Made by a program: the position numbers and the translations under genes. Positions 55,636 through 64,000 of a stretch of DNA of 64,000 nt are shown here, in pieces. Each line of letters starts with the position of its first letter. The first letter of the stretch is position 1. The notes beneath the pieces are model-generated. The model made no database searches and was not told where the DNA came from. It worked only from the letters and a program-made list of their open reading frames with translations. This stretch comes from Xenoacremonium recifei (lineage: Eukaryota; Ascomycota; Sordariomycetes; Hypocreales; Nectriaceae): NCBI GenBank assembly GCA_012184525.1, contig WOFQ01000063.1:1-64000 (forward strand), given 5' to 3'.

Positions 55636-57378
55636 TTATCGACGGAGCCTCCTCCTCTTGAGCTCCGAGCCCAATTCTGGCTCTAGATCCACGTCAGCCT
55701 CGGGATCGGTAGTCGTGGCAGCAGGATCGGTAAACGGAGGGACGCCATCGGGCGAGTCCTCAGGGAACGATTCGATACCGTTGTTTCCCAGCAGATAGTC
55801 GCCGTAGTACTTCATGGCGTCGAACATCTCCTCGCCTGTAGGGATGATGTGCTCGCGGGGCAGGAGGAAGCCGTATGTGCCCGTGTCGCGCAGCTTGACC
55901 TGGTAGCTGAAGTGGGCGTGCATCTCGTGGTAGAACCAGTCGATGGCGGACCCGCCGCCAGACTCGATGCGCGGCCAGAAGCGCGGCGTGCGAGACTCCC
56001 GCGCAGCTACGGCACCCTCGCATGCCGATGTGACGGAGTAGGATTCGCCGTTGGAAAGGCGGATGGCCTTGGCGATGCCGGCAGCCAGCTCCTCGAGGTT
56101 CTCCAGGTTGGGAGGCTCGACGGAGCACGAGTATGAGTAGGGGAAGAGGACTTGTTGCGAGTACGAGTGCAGGTCCAGCAGACCGACGAAGCGCACATTG
56201 TGCAGCGTCTGGTTGCGCGCCCAGTCGGCAATCTCGACAGCCTCGACAGCCTGGAAAGGTTCCTCGCCGCCGTAGCTCTCAGAGCAAGGGTCGCGCTGCA
56301 CATGCGAGCCATCCCACTCGTAGCCAAAGGCGCGGTCGAGATCAAGCCCGCGGCAGTAGCGCAGGTTGGTCTGCTGCCGCGTCTTGCGCCACAGGCGGTC
56401 GATGTGCCAGCTGTAGTCGAAGCCGTCGGGGTTTGCGACAGGGATGAAGACGATATCGAACTCGTCTAGGAGCTTGGTGATCATGCGCTCCTTGCCATAG
56501 CTCGTGATGAAGGACCACGCCAAGTAGTTGACGGTCGTCGTCGAGATCCATTCGCGGGCATGAGAGCCGCCCATGACGACAATCGTCTTTCGTGGCTCTG
56601 GTTTCTCGCCCGGCCTCGGCGGCACTCCAACACGGAGACCGGGAATGTCGCGCTCCTCGAAGGACTTGCCAACGTTGATATACTCGACAAACGCGGGGAA
56701 CATAGCCTCCATGAGTCGGAGCCAACGTACAATGACGCTGAGCGGCTGGTAGTCTTGGAAGAAGAGGTTGTCGCCGGGAGACGAGGCTGTGACGAGCACC
56801 GGAGCATCCCCGCGAGGGTCTGCGCGTCGAGGAGAACCATCGTCGGGGAGAGATTGGTAGACGGCGGCTGCGAGATCTGGTATCAGAGTAGATTGTGACG
56901 TCTTCAGCGACTTGGGGAGGAGTCCCATGAGGGGCGCAACCTCGTCGGTATGTAACCGTATGTCGACATAGTCGTCAGTGAATGCCCAAACATCGAGGAA
57001 CAGCCTTGCCGCGGCATCAGCGAGGGCAGCCTCCTCGTCAGTGGTGGTGACGTTGAATCGTAGCACGAGCTCGTTCTCGTACTGGACGCGGAGTTTCTGG
57101 AGGACGGGAGGGGGGCGAGCGTCCTTGGTGGGATGGCGACCAAAGATGAGCTCGATAGCCCCATCACGGAGCTTGGTTAGGAAGGGAAAGAGGCGAGGAT
57201 TGGCATCGTCGGCGGGAGTGTCGGCGGGGAAGCGGTGGTTGTTGATATTGTTGTTGGGTGCGTCGTTCTTCTTGTTGGTGCCGGAGAGCGGTCGCTGCGA
57301 GCCAATTCCCGCAGCGTCAACGGCGAGAGCCAGTACCAGCGACGACGCACCGAGGCGAGCGAGGGATGAGAGCTTCAT
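55636..57378 (-). CDS. ecm14: ECM14-type inactive metallocarboxypeptidase (M14)
   Basis: ECM14 proteins are secreted M14 carboxypeptidase relatives linked to cell wall assembly and thought to be catalytically dead. The single exon encodes 580 residues. A signal peptide (SSLARLGASSLVLALAVDAA) is followed by a propeptide-like region (YENELVLRFNVTTTDEEAAL) and the M14 domain. Zinc ligands are kept: H273 and E276 in GGSHAREWIS and H404 in LLDLHSYSQQV. The general base glutamate of active enzymes (FELRDTG in carboxypeptidase A) is a lysine here, K495 in QVKLRDTGTYGFLLP, as in known ECM14 proteins. The C-terminus past about 540 is acidic and ends in arginines (LKRRRLRR). Two NxT/S sites (NVT, NQT) could carry N-glycans. 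The gene is divergent from the Sec7 gene. Confidence 0.94.
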   Translation of the reverse strand: MKLSSLARLGASSLVLALAVDAAGIGSQRPLSGTNKKNDAPNNNINNHRFPADTPADDANPRLFPFLTKLRDGAIELIFGRHPTKDARPPPVLQKLRVQYENELVLRFNVTTTDEEAALADAAARLFLDVWAFTDDYVDIRLHTDEVAPLMGLLPKSLKTSQSTLIPDLAAAVYQSLPDDGSPRRADPRGDAPVLVTASSPGDNLFFQDYQPLSVIVRWLRLMEAMFPAFVEYINVGKSFEERDIPGLRVGVPPRPGEKPEPRKTIVVMGGSHAREWISTTTVNYLAWSFITSYGKERMITKLLDEFDIVFIPVANPDGFDYSWHIDRLWRKTRQQTNLRYCRGLDLDRAFGYEWDGSHVQRDPCSESYGGEEPFQAVEAVEIADWARNQTLHNVRFVGLLDLHSYSQQVLFPYSYSCSVEPPNLENLEELAAGIAKAIRLSNGESYSVTSACEGAVAARESRTPRFWPRIESGGGSAIDWFYHEMHAHFSYQVKLRDTGTYGFLLPREHIIPTGEEMFDAMKYYGDYLLGNNGIESFPEDSPDGVPPFTDPAATTTDPEADVDLEPELGSELKRRRLRR

Positions 57379-58641
57379 GACGGGCGATGGCGGGCAGATA
57401 TGCTGGTGCTCGAGCTGAGAGCCGAAGCTGGGCAGCAGAAGCTGGAGCAGCCCGGGCCAAGATCAGAGCGAACGCGTTGGACGGAGACACCGAAATCAAA
57501 TAAGCAGCCAAAGTGGTTGCGATCGCCCAGCCGAAAGGCGGCGGGAGTCGAAGGCGGAGAGGAAGCGAGATGGGAGTCGTTGCGAGGAGCGATGACCAGG
57601 TGGTGATGGAAGGATGAATTGACTGGACGTTGGTTGATGATGGGCTGGCGCAGGCCCTCAACGGCCGGGGCTGCGTGGGTTCAGCCCCGGTGGGCTCCAT
57701 GGATCGGCCTCGATTGGCCAGCGCCCATGTTAGGCACCCACCGCCTGGAACAGCCGCTGGAAGCCCGCTAGAGTCTGCTAAAGGGGAGCCCCTCCCAGTC
57801 GCCGGGAACCCCTAAAGCAGCCCTGGAGTGAGCCTGCCCGCCCAGGCGCTAGGACGCGACACGTAGGACTGGGAGTGGGGCACGCACTGTGCACCAGCCA
57901 CATGTAATCAATATAACAGTCAAGGTCCAGTGCTTTGACAGCGCTAAGCCACCAGCCTCATCTCCCTGGGCGCCGGGGAGTCCGCACTGTCCACCGCCCA
58001 CATCTGACAGGCCAGCCCAGCCGTTCCAGCGCGTTGGAGCGAACGGAGGGCACGGAGCTGGGCGTGCTAGAGCGCTCCAGCCCGCCACTGGAGCCGCTGG
58101 AGCCCCCTGGCTTAGGTGGATTGGACTGGACTCATGGCGGCTGGCGCAGGTGGGTGGATTGAAGCTGGCAGAACAGAAGGCCCAGACCAGAACGAGGCCA
58201 GGACGGGACGGAACACACAAATCTGACGACGACGAGCCATCCAATCCATCGCATCCCAGCGAGGCCACCTCAGGATTTCCGCCCTCCGCCCCCTTCGAGC
58301 CTCGAATTCTCGCTTGTCGACACGGCTTCCAACTATTCAGCCATTGCCGCCCCCCATCAATGTTCTCCGTCGCTGCCGCACGTGGCTTTCGATCCGCGAG
58401 GGCCTGAGCTGAGCTGCCACGCCTCCAAGAACCTTGACTTCCGCCCCGGCCACGAGCCCAACCCAACGGCTGCGGCCCTATCTGGCAGGGAGGGCTGACC
58501 GTCGAGGCCGATCTGGCGCTGCTAGCAAGGGGACATTCGAAGCGAAGATCAGACCCCAATATACGGAAGGCTGCTGCTGCTCAACTCGACTCCCGCCTGG
58601 CATCGCCCGGCTGCGTATCATGAACACGGCCGCCGTCAGCC
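57379..58641. other. Divergent intergenic region, ECM14 and Sec7-PH gene
   Basis: The region carries two promoters in 1.26 kb and is GC-rich with many CTGGAG/CTCCAG hexamers near 58060-58110. It contains a small cluster of STRE-like pentamers listed separately. No gene is supported. Confidence 0.45.
57782..57813. promoter_or_regulatory. Cluster of three STRE-like pentamers
   Basis: AGGGG at 57782-57786 and CCCCT at 57789-57793 and 57809-57813 lie within 32 bases, about 400 bases before the ECM14 start. AGGGG/CCCCT is the stress response element bound by Msn2/4-type zinc fingers. Three in so short a span is suggestive, but the surrounding DNA is GC-rich, so chance is possible. Confidence 0.3.
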
Positions 58642-61600
58642 ATGCCTTTTCTCCGCCGTCGAGGCAACATGGCCAGCGAGACCGACATGCGCCGCCATAC
58701 GTTCTTTGCGCCCAGCTCCTCTGATGACGATGCGCCGCCGCCGCCCATGCCGCCGCCGATGCTGCCCTCGCTGCCAACCCAGCCCGAGCTCACCGACGAC
58801 AACGATGTTGCAGCTCTCGCCCAGCAGACGACCCGCGACTCCAGCATCAGCATCAGCATCCCCCAGCCCCAGGCCGATCCGCGTCCGGACACTCCGCCTG
58901 TCCAGGAGGAGACCAACCGCCATCGCCGCTTCTCCGTGCTGCGCTTCCGCAATGCTTCAGATTCGCAGCTCTCGCTCCGGGCCAAGCAGCACGCCGAGAA
59001 GCCGCCCCCCGTGCCCCGACGTATCCGCTCCCGCTCCCCCTCGACCTGTGCCTGTGTGGATGGCGTGGCTGACGTGTTGCTGGATGTAGCTCCCGAGATC
59101 ATCACCACCGCGCCCACCAACGACTTCAGCGGCGCGCCCAAGAAGAAGCCCTCCCGCATCGGCCTGACCACCAAGTTCCGTCGCTCGACCGACATCCCTC
59201 GCCCTCGCAGCGATGACGTTCCATCCAAAGAGACCCGACCTCCCGGCCGCCGCACCCTGCGCAAATCCTTCGCAGACGACAAACCGCGGCCGCCGCTCGC
59301 GACGCTCGGCGAGCCTGAATCACCCCGAGCCTCGACTCAGACCTCCATGTCGAGCCCCAATGGCACCGTGCTGACGCCGCCGGCGAACCGCCAGTCTGAA
59401 TCCTCGCGTTCTGATGCTAGCTCCAACGACCGACATTCGCACACGAGCCCGCACACGACACCCAAACGATCCACGACGCCCTTCTTCCGGTTGAGGAGGG
59501 GCAAGAAGCCGCCTGAGCCCCTATTCCCCCTAGCCCACCTCCAGCCGCAGAAGAGCAACAAGGCAATGCCGGGCATCTCGTCGACCTCTTCTTTGGGCGC
59601 CTCGACCAATACCCCTCGACCAGCATCAGCAAACAGCGGAGCTGTCCCGGCCCCTGCCGCACCGAGTGAGCCAGGCCAAAGTAAGGACCAAAGTCAAGGC
59701 CAGATTCAACCCCCAAATCATGGCTCAAACTTGCTCCAATCCCCCGCTACTGCTCTGTTCACTCCCGCGGGGTCGCATTCGGGCCAGTCCTCGCCGACGC
59801 GGGCGAATCTGCTGAGAGGCAGATCTTCGACCATGAGCTCTCTTAGGAGAGACTCTACCGACGACCATCTCCTACCACCAACTACACGAACGTCTTCCTC
59901 CACTGGACGCAAAAGCTTTGGAGACCTGTTCGGTCTGAGTCGTTTGCGACAGAACTCTGAGCTCAGCCGTCAGGGGTCTCTGACGCCGACCACTCCAGGC
60001 TCAATTGGTTCCAAGAACAACTCGCTGCAGCTGGCAAGAGATTCCATCACCCTACCAGAACGACGTGATGATGAGTCTCCTGCAAAGTACCTGGCACGGG
60101 TTGAGGAGGTTGCAAGTCGTGGCGTGATTGCCGCCCTCCTATCCAAGAGCGCCGACCCCTTCATGACATCGGTCTTGAGGAGCTACATGCGAAGCTTCAG
60201 CTTCTTCGGTGACCCGATGGACATGGCGATCCGCAAACTCCTGATGGAGGCCGAGCTTCCGCGGGAGACGCAGCAGATCGACCGGTGTCTGCAGGCCTTT
60301 GCAAACCGCTACCATGAGTGCAATCCGGGCATCTACTCCTCGCCCGACCAAGCATATTTTATTGCCTTTTCCCTTCTCATCCTTCACACTGATGTGTTCA
60401 ACAAGAACAACAAGTACAAAATGCAGAAAGCGGACTACCTCAAAAATACCCATGGCGAAGGCATATTCGACGAAATTTTAGAGTGCTTTTACGATAACAT
60501 CACATATACCCCCTTTATTCACGTCGAGGACGACCTCGAGATTAACGGCGATCGTTTCGCCTCTCACAAATCACGGCGAAAACCGCTGCTTGTAGCTGGA
60601 CCAAGCGATCCGGCCCGACGAGCGGCTAAGGAGCCCATCGACCCCTATACACTTATTATCGACGGGAACCTCGATGCATTGCGGCCAAACCTGAAGGACG
60701 CCATGCATCTCGACGACCACTACAATTACACAGGAACGGCTGCCAGCCTCAACCTCAAGGACCTACAAAAGACGTTCTTCCGCACAGGTGTGCTGCAGAT
60801 TGTGTCGGCGCGGTCGCGGCCGGATGCTTTCATGACAGAGAAGACGGCGACAAACCCGGACGAGGCACACCCGGGCATTGTCGACATCAAGGTCACCAAA
60901 GTCGGCCTGCTCTGGCGCAAGGACTCTAAGCGACGCAAGACGCGATCGCCCTGGCAGGAATGGGGCGCCATCCTGACGGGTGCGCAGCTCTACTTCTTCC
61001 GCAACACCAGCTGGGTCAAGAATCTGATGCACCAGTATGAGGCCCATCTCAAGGCTGGCAACGACGGCATTCCGCTCATCTTCAACCCGCCACTGGAGGA
61101 GTTCAAGCCGGACGGACTCATGTCTACGCAAGGCGCCGTGGCGCTGATGGACACGATGTACAAGAAGCACAAGAACGCCTTCGTCTACGTGCGCCAGGGG
61201 GGCCTGGAGGAGGTGCTGCTGGCAGACAGTGATGAGGAGCGCAACGACTGGCTGGCGAAGCTCAATTACGCCGCCGCCTTCCGGACGACAGGTGTGAAAA
61301 TGCGTGGCGTGATCGGCGGCAACTATGACGGCCAGAACCGCCGTGGGATGAGGCGTCTCGACACGAGTGACGGGACGCAGCAGGTGCAAACACCCACGGG
61401 CCTCGTCTCGATTGCGCGGAGCAAGATTGATCACAAGATGGCCGAGGACATCTCGGTGGCGCGACGGGATGTGATGCGGCGCAAGATCGACGAGGCCGAG
61501 AACAAGCTGGAGGAGGCGGTTAAGCAGCTCGACGACCAGCTACGCAACGCCCGTCATCTCCAGATCCTGGCGCCTATCCAGCCGCGCACACGGGACCAGC

Positions 61601-63096
61601 TCCTGGCAGCCGCAGCGCGTATGGAGGCTCAGCTCAAATGGACGCGGATGGCCATCTGGAAGGAGAAGTGCCATCGCGACATCCTGATCCAGGACCTGGA
61701 CGAGGAGCGGCCGGGATCGGGCACAGCATACAGTACGCCGGTGCGGCAACAGGCCCGGCGCGCCTCTTCGGACCGGGCCGCTTCGCCGACGCCGCGTCCG
61801 AACAACACGGCCCGGAGGGAGTCCAAGTCCACGTACCACTCGGCCACCGACCCGGCACCGAGAACGCCCACAGAGCCGCAGGCTGCTCACATACCCGTAC
61901 CGTCCGAGGCCGGCCGCGAGGAGATCGAATCGCCCCTAGACCAGGTCTTCCAGACACCTCCCCAAAGCGCGACCACTCACCACCGCCACAGCTCTCACGA
62001 CCTCTCGCGCGCGAGATCGGAGATGGGCAGCATTAGGCATGACTCAATCTCCAGCATCGCCAACTCGCCCGCCCCCGCCCCCCAGCCGGGCATGTTGGCT
62101 CCCCCTGAAGAAGGCGGTGCGAGAGTCACGACCGCACAGTCTGACCAGGACGAACACGACGATCTCGACGCCGATGAGCGCGATCTCCTAGAGCAGGCCG
62201 GATTGCTAGAGACTCGATCTGGCCGGGATACATCGGACAAGGCGACCACATCAACCGCGGCTGCCGACGCCGGAGACCAGCTCGGCTCGCTCGACAAGGA
62301 CAAGCTGGACCGAAGCAAGATCCGGCGCAGTTTGCAGCGCACGCTGCGCGAGGGCGCCGGCCACCTCTCGCACCATCGCAGCAAAAGGGGCAAGGAGCTG
62401 TCGCAGGGGTCGGCAGGCGACGAAGGCGTGCGCGATGAGGTGCTCACGCGCGGCACCGGCAGCTTCGTGGTCCACGGCAAGAAGGCGTCCGTCATCAACT
62501 TCGGCAGCGAGCTCCAGAGCATGACGCAAGACGAGAAGCTGCGTGCCGCTCGCAAGCAGTCGCAGCAGAGTGAACCGCCGGTATCGCCGCTGCTGAGCGG
62601 CGGCGAGGAGGACGACTTCCACTCGGCCGTCGGCGTGCTGGTCGAGCCGAGCGAGCGGAGGGAATCAGCTGCAAGCGCCAGCACTGCTACGGCTCGGAGC
62701 TTCCGCGAACTGCACCGCAAGTACTCGTCCGCCCAGCACCAGCAGACCTCCAGGAGCGCCTCCAGCGGTGGCCGGTTGACCATCCCATCCGACACTGAGA
62801 GCGAGGTGGCTGTGAGCTTCTCCGATGGACGCCGGAGTCCACTGCCGCCGATTGAGACGGAGACGGACGAGGAGTACGAAGAGAGCATCCGAGAGAGCAA
62901 GCAGGAAGACGAGGATGAGGAGGAAGACGACGCTGAACAACGGAAGCAAGCAGAGAGCCACGAGTCAGACGAGGATGGCGAGGACGAAGAAGAGGAAGAG
63001 GATGACGACGACGACGACGGCCAAGAAGGAGCATCGCTGCAGGACATGGACCGCCTATCCAACCGCCCCGTCCAGGCCGTCAACGTGAACGCATGA
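58642..63096 (+). CDS. Sec7-PH domain Arf guanine nucleotide exchange factor, Yel1-like
   Basis: Sec7 domains load Arf GTPases with GTP; fungal Sec7-PH proteins of this layout resemble Yel1, which acts on Arf3/Arf6 at the plasma membrane in polarised growth. The single exon encodes 1484 residues. Residues 1-480 are disordered, with proline runs and many serines. The Sec7 domain spans about 490-630, with the glutamic finger at E542 in ELPRETQQIDRCLQAFANRY and the groove motif SPDQAYFIAFSLLILHTDVF. A split PH domain covers about 751-890 (VTKVGLLWRKDSKRRKTRSP, WQEWGAILTGAQLYFFRNTS, DSDEERNDWLAKLNYAAAFR). A coiled coil follows near 930-1010. The C-terminal 450 residues are disordered and end in an acidic tract of E and D. 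An unspliced frame of 4.4 kb is unusual in this intron-rich window. The start opens MPFLRRRGNMASETD. Confidence 0.92.
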   Translation: MPFLRRRGNMASETDMRRHTFFAPSSSDDDAPPPPMPPPMLPSLPTQPELTDDNDVAALAQQTTRDSSISISIPQPQADPRPDTPPVQEETNRHRRFSVLRFRNASDSQLSLRAKQHAEKPPPVPRRIRSRSPSTCACVDGVADVLLDVAPEIITTAPTNDFSGAPKKKPSRIGLTTKFRRSTDIPRPRSDDVPSKETRPPGRRTLRKSFADDKPRPPLATLGEPESPRASTQTSMSSPNGTVLTPPANRQSESSRSDASSNDRHSHTSPHTTPKRSTTPFFRLRRGKKPPEPLFPLAHLQPQKSNKAMPGISSTSSLGASTNTPRPASANSGAVPAPAAPSEPGQSKDQSQGQIQPPNHGSNLLQSPATALFTPAGSHSGQSSPTRANLLRGRSSTMSSLRRDSTDDHLLPPTTRTSSSTGRKSFGDLFGLSRLRQNSELSRQGSLTPTTPGSIGSKNNSLQLARDSITLPERRDDESPAKYLARVEEVASRGVIAALLSKSADPFMTSVLRSYMRSFSFFGDPMDMAIRKLLMEAELPRETQQIDRCLQAFANRYHECNPGIYSSPDQAYFIAFSLLILHTDVFNKNNKYKMQKADYLKNTHGEGIFDEILECFYDNITYTPFIHVEDDLEINGDRFASHKSRRKPLLVAGPSDPARRAAKEPIDPYTLIIDGNLDALRPNLKDAMHLDDHYNYTGTAASLNLKDLQKTFFRTGVLQIVSARSRPDAFMTEKTATNPDEAHPGIVDIKVTKVGLLWRKDSKRRKTRSPWQEWGAILTGAQLYFFRNTSWVKNLMHQYEAHLKAGNDGIPLIFNPPLEEFKPDGLMSTQGAVALMDTMYKKHKNAFVYVRQGGLEEVLLADSDEERNDWLAKLNYAAAFRTTGVKMRGVIGGNYDGQNRRGMRRLDTSDGTQQVQTPTGLVSIARSKIDHKMAEDISVARRDVMRRKIDEAENKLEEAVKQLDDQLRNARHLQILAPIQPRTRDQLLAAAARMEAQLKWTRMAIWKEKCHRDILIQDLDEERPGSGTAYSTPVRQQARRASSDRAASPTPRPNNTARRESKSTYHSATDPAPRTPTEPQAAHIPVPSEAGREEIESPLDQVFQTPPQSATTHHRHSSHDLSRARSEMGSIRHDSISSIANSPAPAPQPGMLAPPEEGGARVTTAQSDQDEHDDLDADERDLLEQAGLLETRSGRDTSDKATTSTAAADAGDQLGSLDKDKLDRSKIRRSLQRTLREGAGHLSHHRSKRGKELSQGSAGDEGVRDEVLTRGTGSFVVHGKKASVINFGSELQSMTQDEKLRAARKQSQQSEPPVSPLLSGGEEDDFHSAVGVLVEPSERRESAASASTATARSFRELHRKYSSAQHQQTSRSASSGGRLTIPSDTESEVAVSFSDGRRSPLPPIETETDEEYEESIRESKQEDEDEEEDDAEQRKQAESHESDEDGEDEEEEEDDDDDDGQEGASLQDMDRLSNRPVQAVNVNA

Positions 63097-63544
63097 TGAA
63101 GGATACAGGTAGACCCAGGCGGCTGGCTGCTGTGTGTGATATTATATGTATGTCTATTTAGCGTCTGTCTGTTTGTTGGGAAACAGGGTTTGCACACGGG
63201 GGGGGAACGAAACAAAAAGAGACTAAAATAAGAAAGGCGAAGACGAACCGCGACGACGACGACGACGACGACTCGGCACGTCGATACTAGTGCAGGTGTT
63301 TTATGTATGGCTTGTCTCAGGGGGGACAGGCAACTCTTTATGTGAAAAAGGGGGATGCGGAGTTATACGTACGCAGCTATATAGACAGATGGATATCCCG
63401 ATATAAGATTCTCACGACGACGAAGTGTCTGACATCACGCACGAAGTTCTCATCTTGGTGGTCATGTAATATCATGTTGGAATTCATTTTCGCATTTACG
63501 CCTCCCCTGCCCAACCTCGACTCTCTCCGGCCAAGCAACCCCCC
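63097..63544. other. Convergent intergenic region, Sec7-PH gene and SRP72, with a CGA microsatellite
   Basis: Both genes end here. A CGA triplet run of seven copies occupies 63252-63272 and a G run lies near 63198-63205. I see no gene. Confidence 0.55.
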
Positions 63545-64000
63545 CTATTTCTTCCCCTTCTTCTTCTTCTTCGACGCCGGCGCCTTTTCGACCTTCACTC
63601 CACCGCCGCCGACCAGCTCCAGCGTCTCCTCCTCCTTGACGATGCCGCCCTGCGTCGACTCGCCGGCCTTCTTCTTGCCCTTCTTGCCCTTAGGCCTATA
63701 CGAAGAGCGATCACGCAGCGGGAGCCAGCGCTCTGGGTCGGGAGCCTTGCCCGGCTCGTAGTTCTTCGGCAGGCGAGGCTTGCGCCGTCGCTTGGTGGCT
63801 CGGGTGGCGGGCTCTTCTGGTGCGGAGCGCTTCGCGGATACAGGGGCTGCTGGCTTCGCGACTGTAGCTACTCCGGCGCCGACCAGCGCGTCGACGTCGA
63901 CACCAGCAATGAGCGTCTCGACGGGTGGTAGATCGGCCAGGTACTGCTGGACCCTCGCGGGATCAGACGGAGCCAGGCTGGCGACAACGCCTGCAGCGGC
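63545..64000 (-). CDS. srp72: Signal recognition particle subunit SRP72, C-terminal part, cut by the window edge
   Basis: SRP72 with SRP68 binds the SRP RNA and is needed for targeting secretory proteins to the ER. Only the last 151 codons are inside the window; the frame is open to base 64000 and the start lies to the right. The visible part begins in a helical region (VVASLAPSDPARVQQYLADL) and a linker. It then shows the SRP72 RNA-binding signature: RRRKPRLPKNYEPGKAPDPE followed by RWLPLRDRSSYRPKGKKGKK. The protein ends in VEKAPASKKKKKGKK. The PKNY-PDPERWLP-RSSYR-KKGKKK pattern is specific to SRP72. The gene is convergent with the Sec7-PH gene. There is no in-frame ATG in this part, so it is easily missed when only complete frames are listed. 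Confidence 0.93.
   Translation of the reverse strand, partial: AAAGVVASLAPSDPARVQQYLADLPPVETLIAGVDVDALVGAGVATVAKPAAPVSAKRSAPEEPATRATKRRRKPRLPKNYEPGKAPDPERWLPLRDRSSYRPKGKKGKKKAGESTQGGIVKEEETLELVGGGGVKVEKAPASKKKKKGKK

Noticed and set aside
61995..63215. 406-codon open frame antisense to the Sec7-PH gene
   Set aside because: It is a serine-rich mirror of the acidic and low-complexity coding sequence on the plus strand, where codon patterns leave the antisense frame open.
63303..63761. 152-codon plus-strand frame overlapping SRP72
   Set aside because: It is antisense to the clear SRP72 C-terminus and reads as low-complexity phenylalanine and serine runs.

Overview
The window is nuclear DNA of a filamentous ascomycete, most likely a Sordariomycete and possibly Hypocreales. 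The evidence is short (about 50-75 base) GT-AG introns, intron-bearing housekeeping genes on both strands, CT-rich leaders, an AT-rich relic block at the left edge, and proteins typical of mould genomes: a FlbD-type Myb, ECM14, a TPR O-GlcNAc transferase and GPC1. The order placement is inference. I count 20 protein genes, one cut off by the right edge. I found no tRNA, rRNA, CRISPR array or intact transposon. Exon joins were derived by hand; each proposed complete model is a multiple of three and open throughout.

Left part (1-17 kb): an AT-rich repeat block with a decayed reading frame, then SEC23 (COPII coat), ribosomal protein L12, a 1607-residue O-GlcNAc transferase-like protein with a long disordered N-terminus, and a two-repeat Myb regulator. 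Between 17.0 and 22.5 kb lies a 5.5 kb stretch with no gene I can support.

Middle (22.5-45 kb): an uncharacterised fungal protein carrying a candidate SUMO-interacting motif; a twin-CX9C complex I subunit (NDUFS5 type) divergent from SEC39 (Dsl1 tethering complex); a transformer-2-like RRM protein; an SDR oxidoreductase convergent with the NatB acetyltransferase NAA20; a disordered/helical protein of unknown function; the APC/C activator CDH1; and the membrane acyltransferase GPC1.

Right part (45-64 kb): SMC1 (cohesin), TFIIE alpha, a family X DNA polymerase with a BRCT-like N-terminus, a MAPEG/MGST3 protein, the inactive metallocarboxypeptidase ECM14 (key glutamate replaced by lysine), a 1484-residue Sec7-PH exchange factor, and the C-terminus of SRP72 leaving the window.

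The genes do not form a pathway cluster; this is an ordinary core-genome segment. Functions recur (COPII, Dsl1, Arf-GEF and SRP72 in secretion; SMC1, CDH1 and Pol X in chromosome biology), but the spacing gives no sign of co-regulation. I found no new multi-gene system. The most useful leads are a GC-AG intron with a competing in-frame GT donor in the Pol X gene, the candidate SUMO-interacting motif, an upstream ORF overlapping the O-GlcNAc transferase start, and several unexplained small or decayed reading frames.
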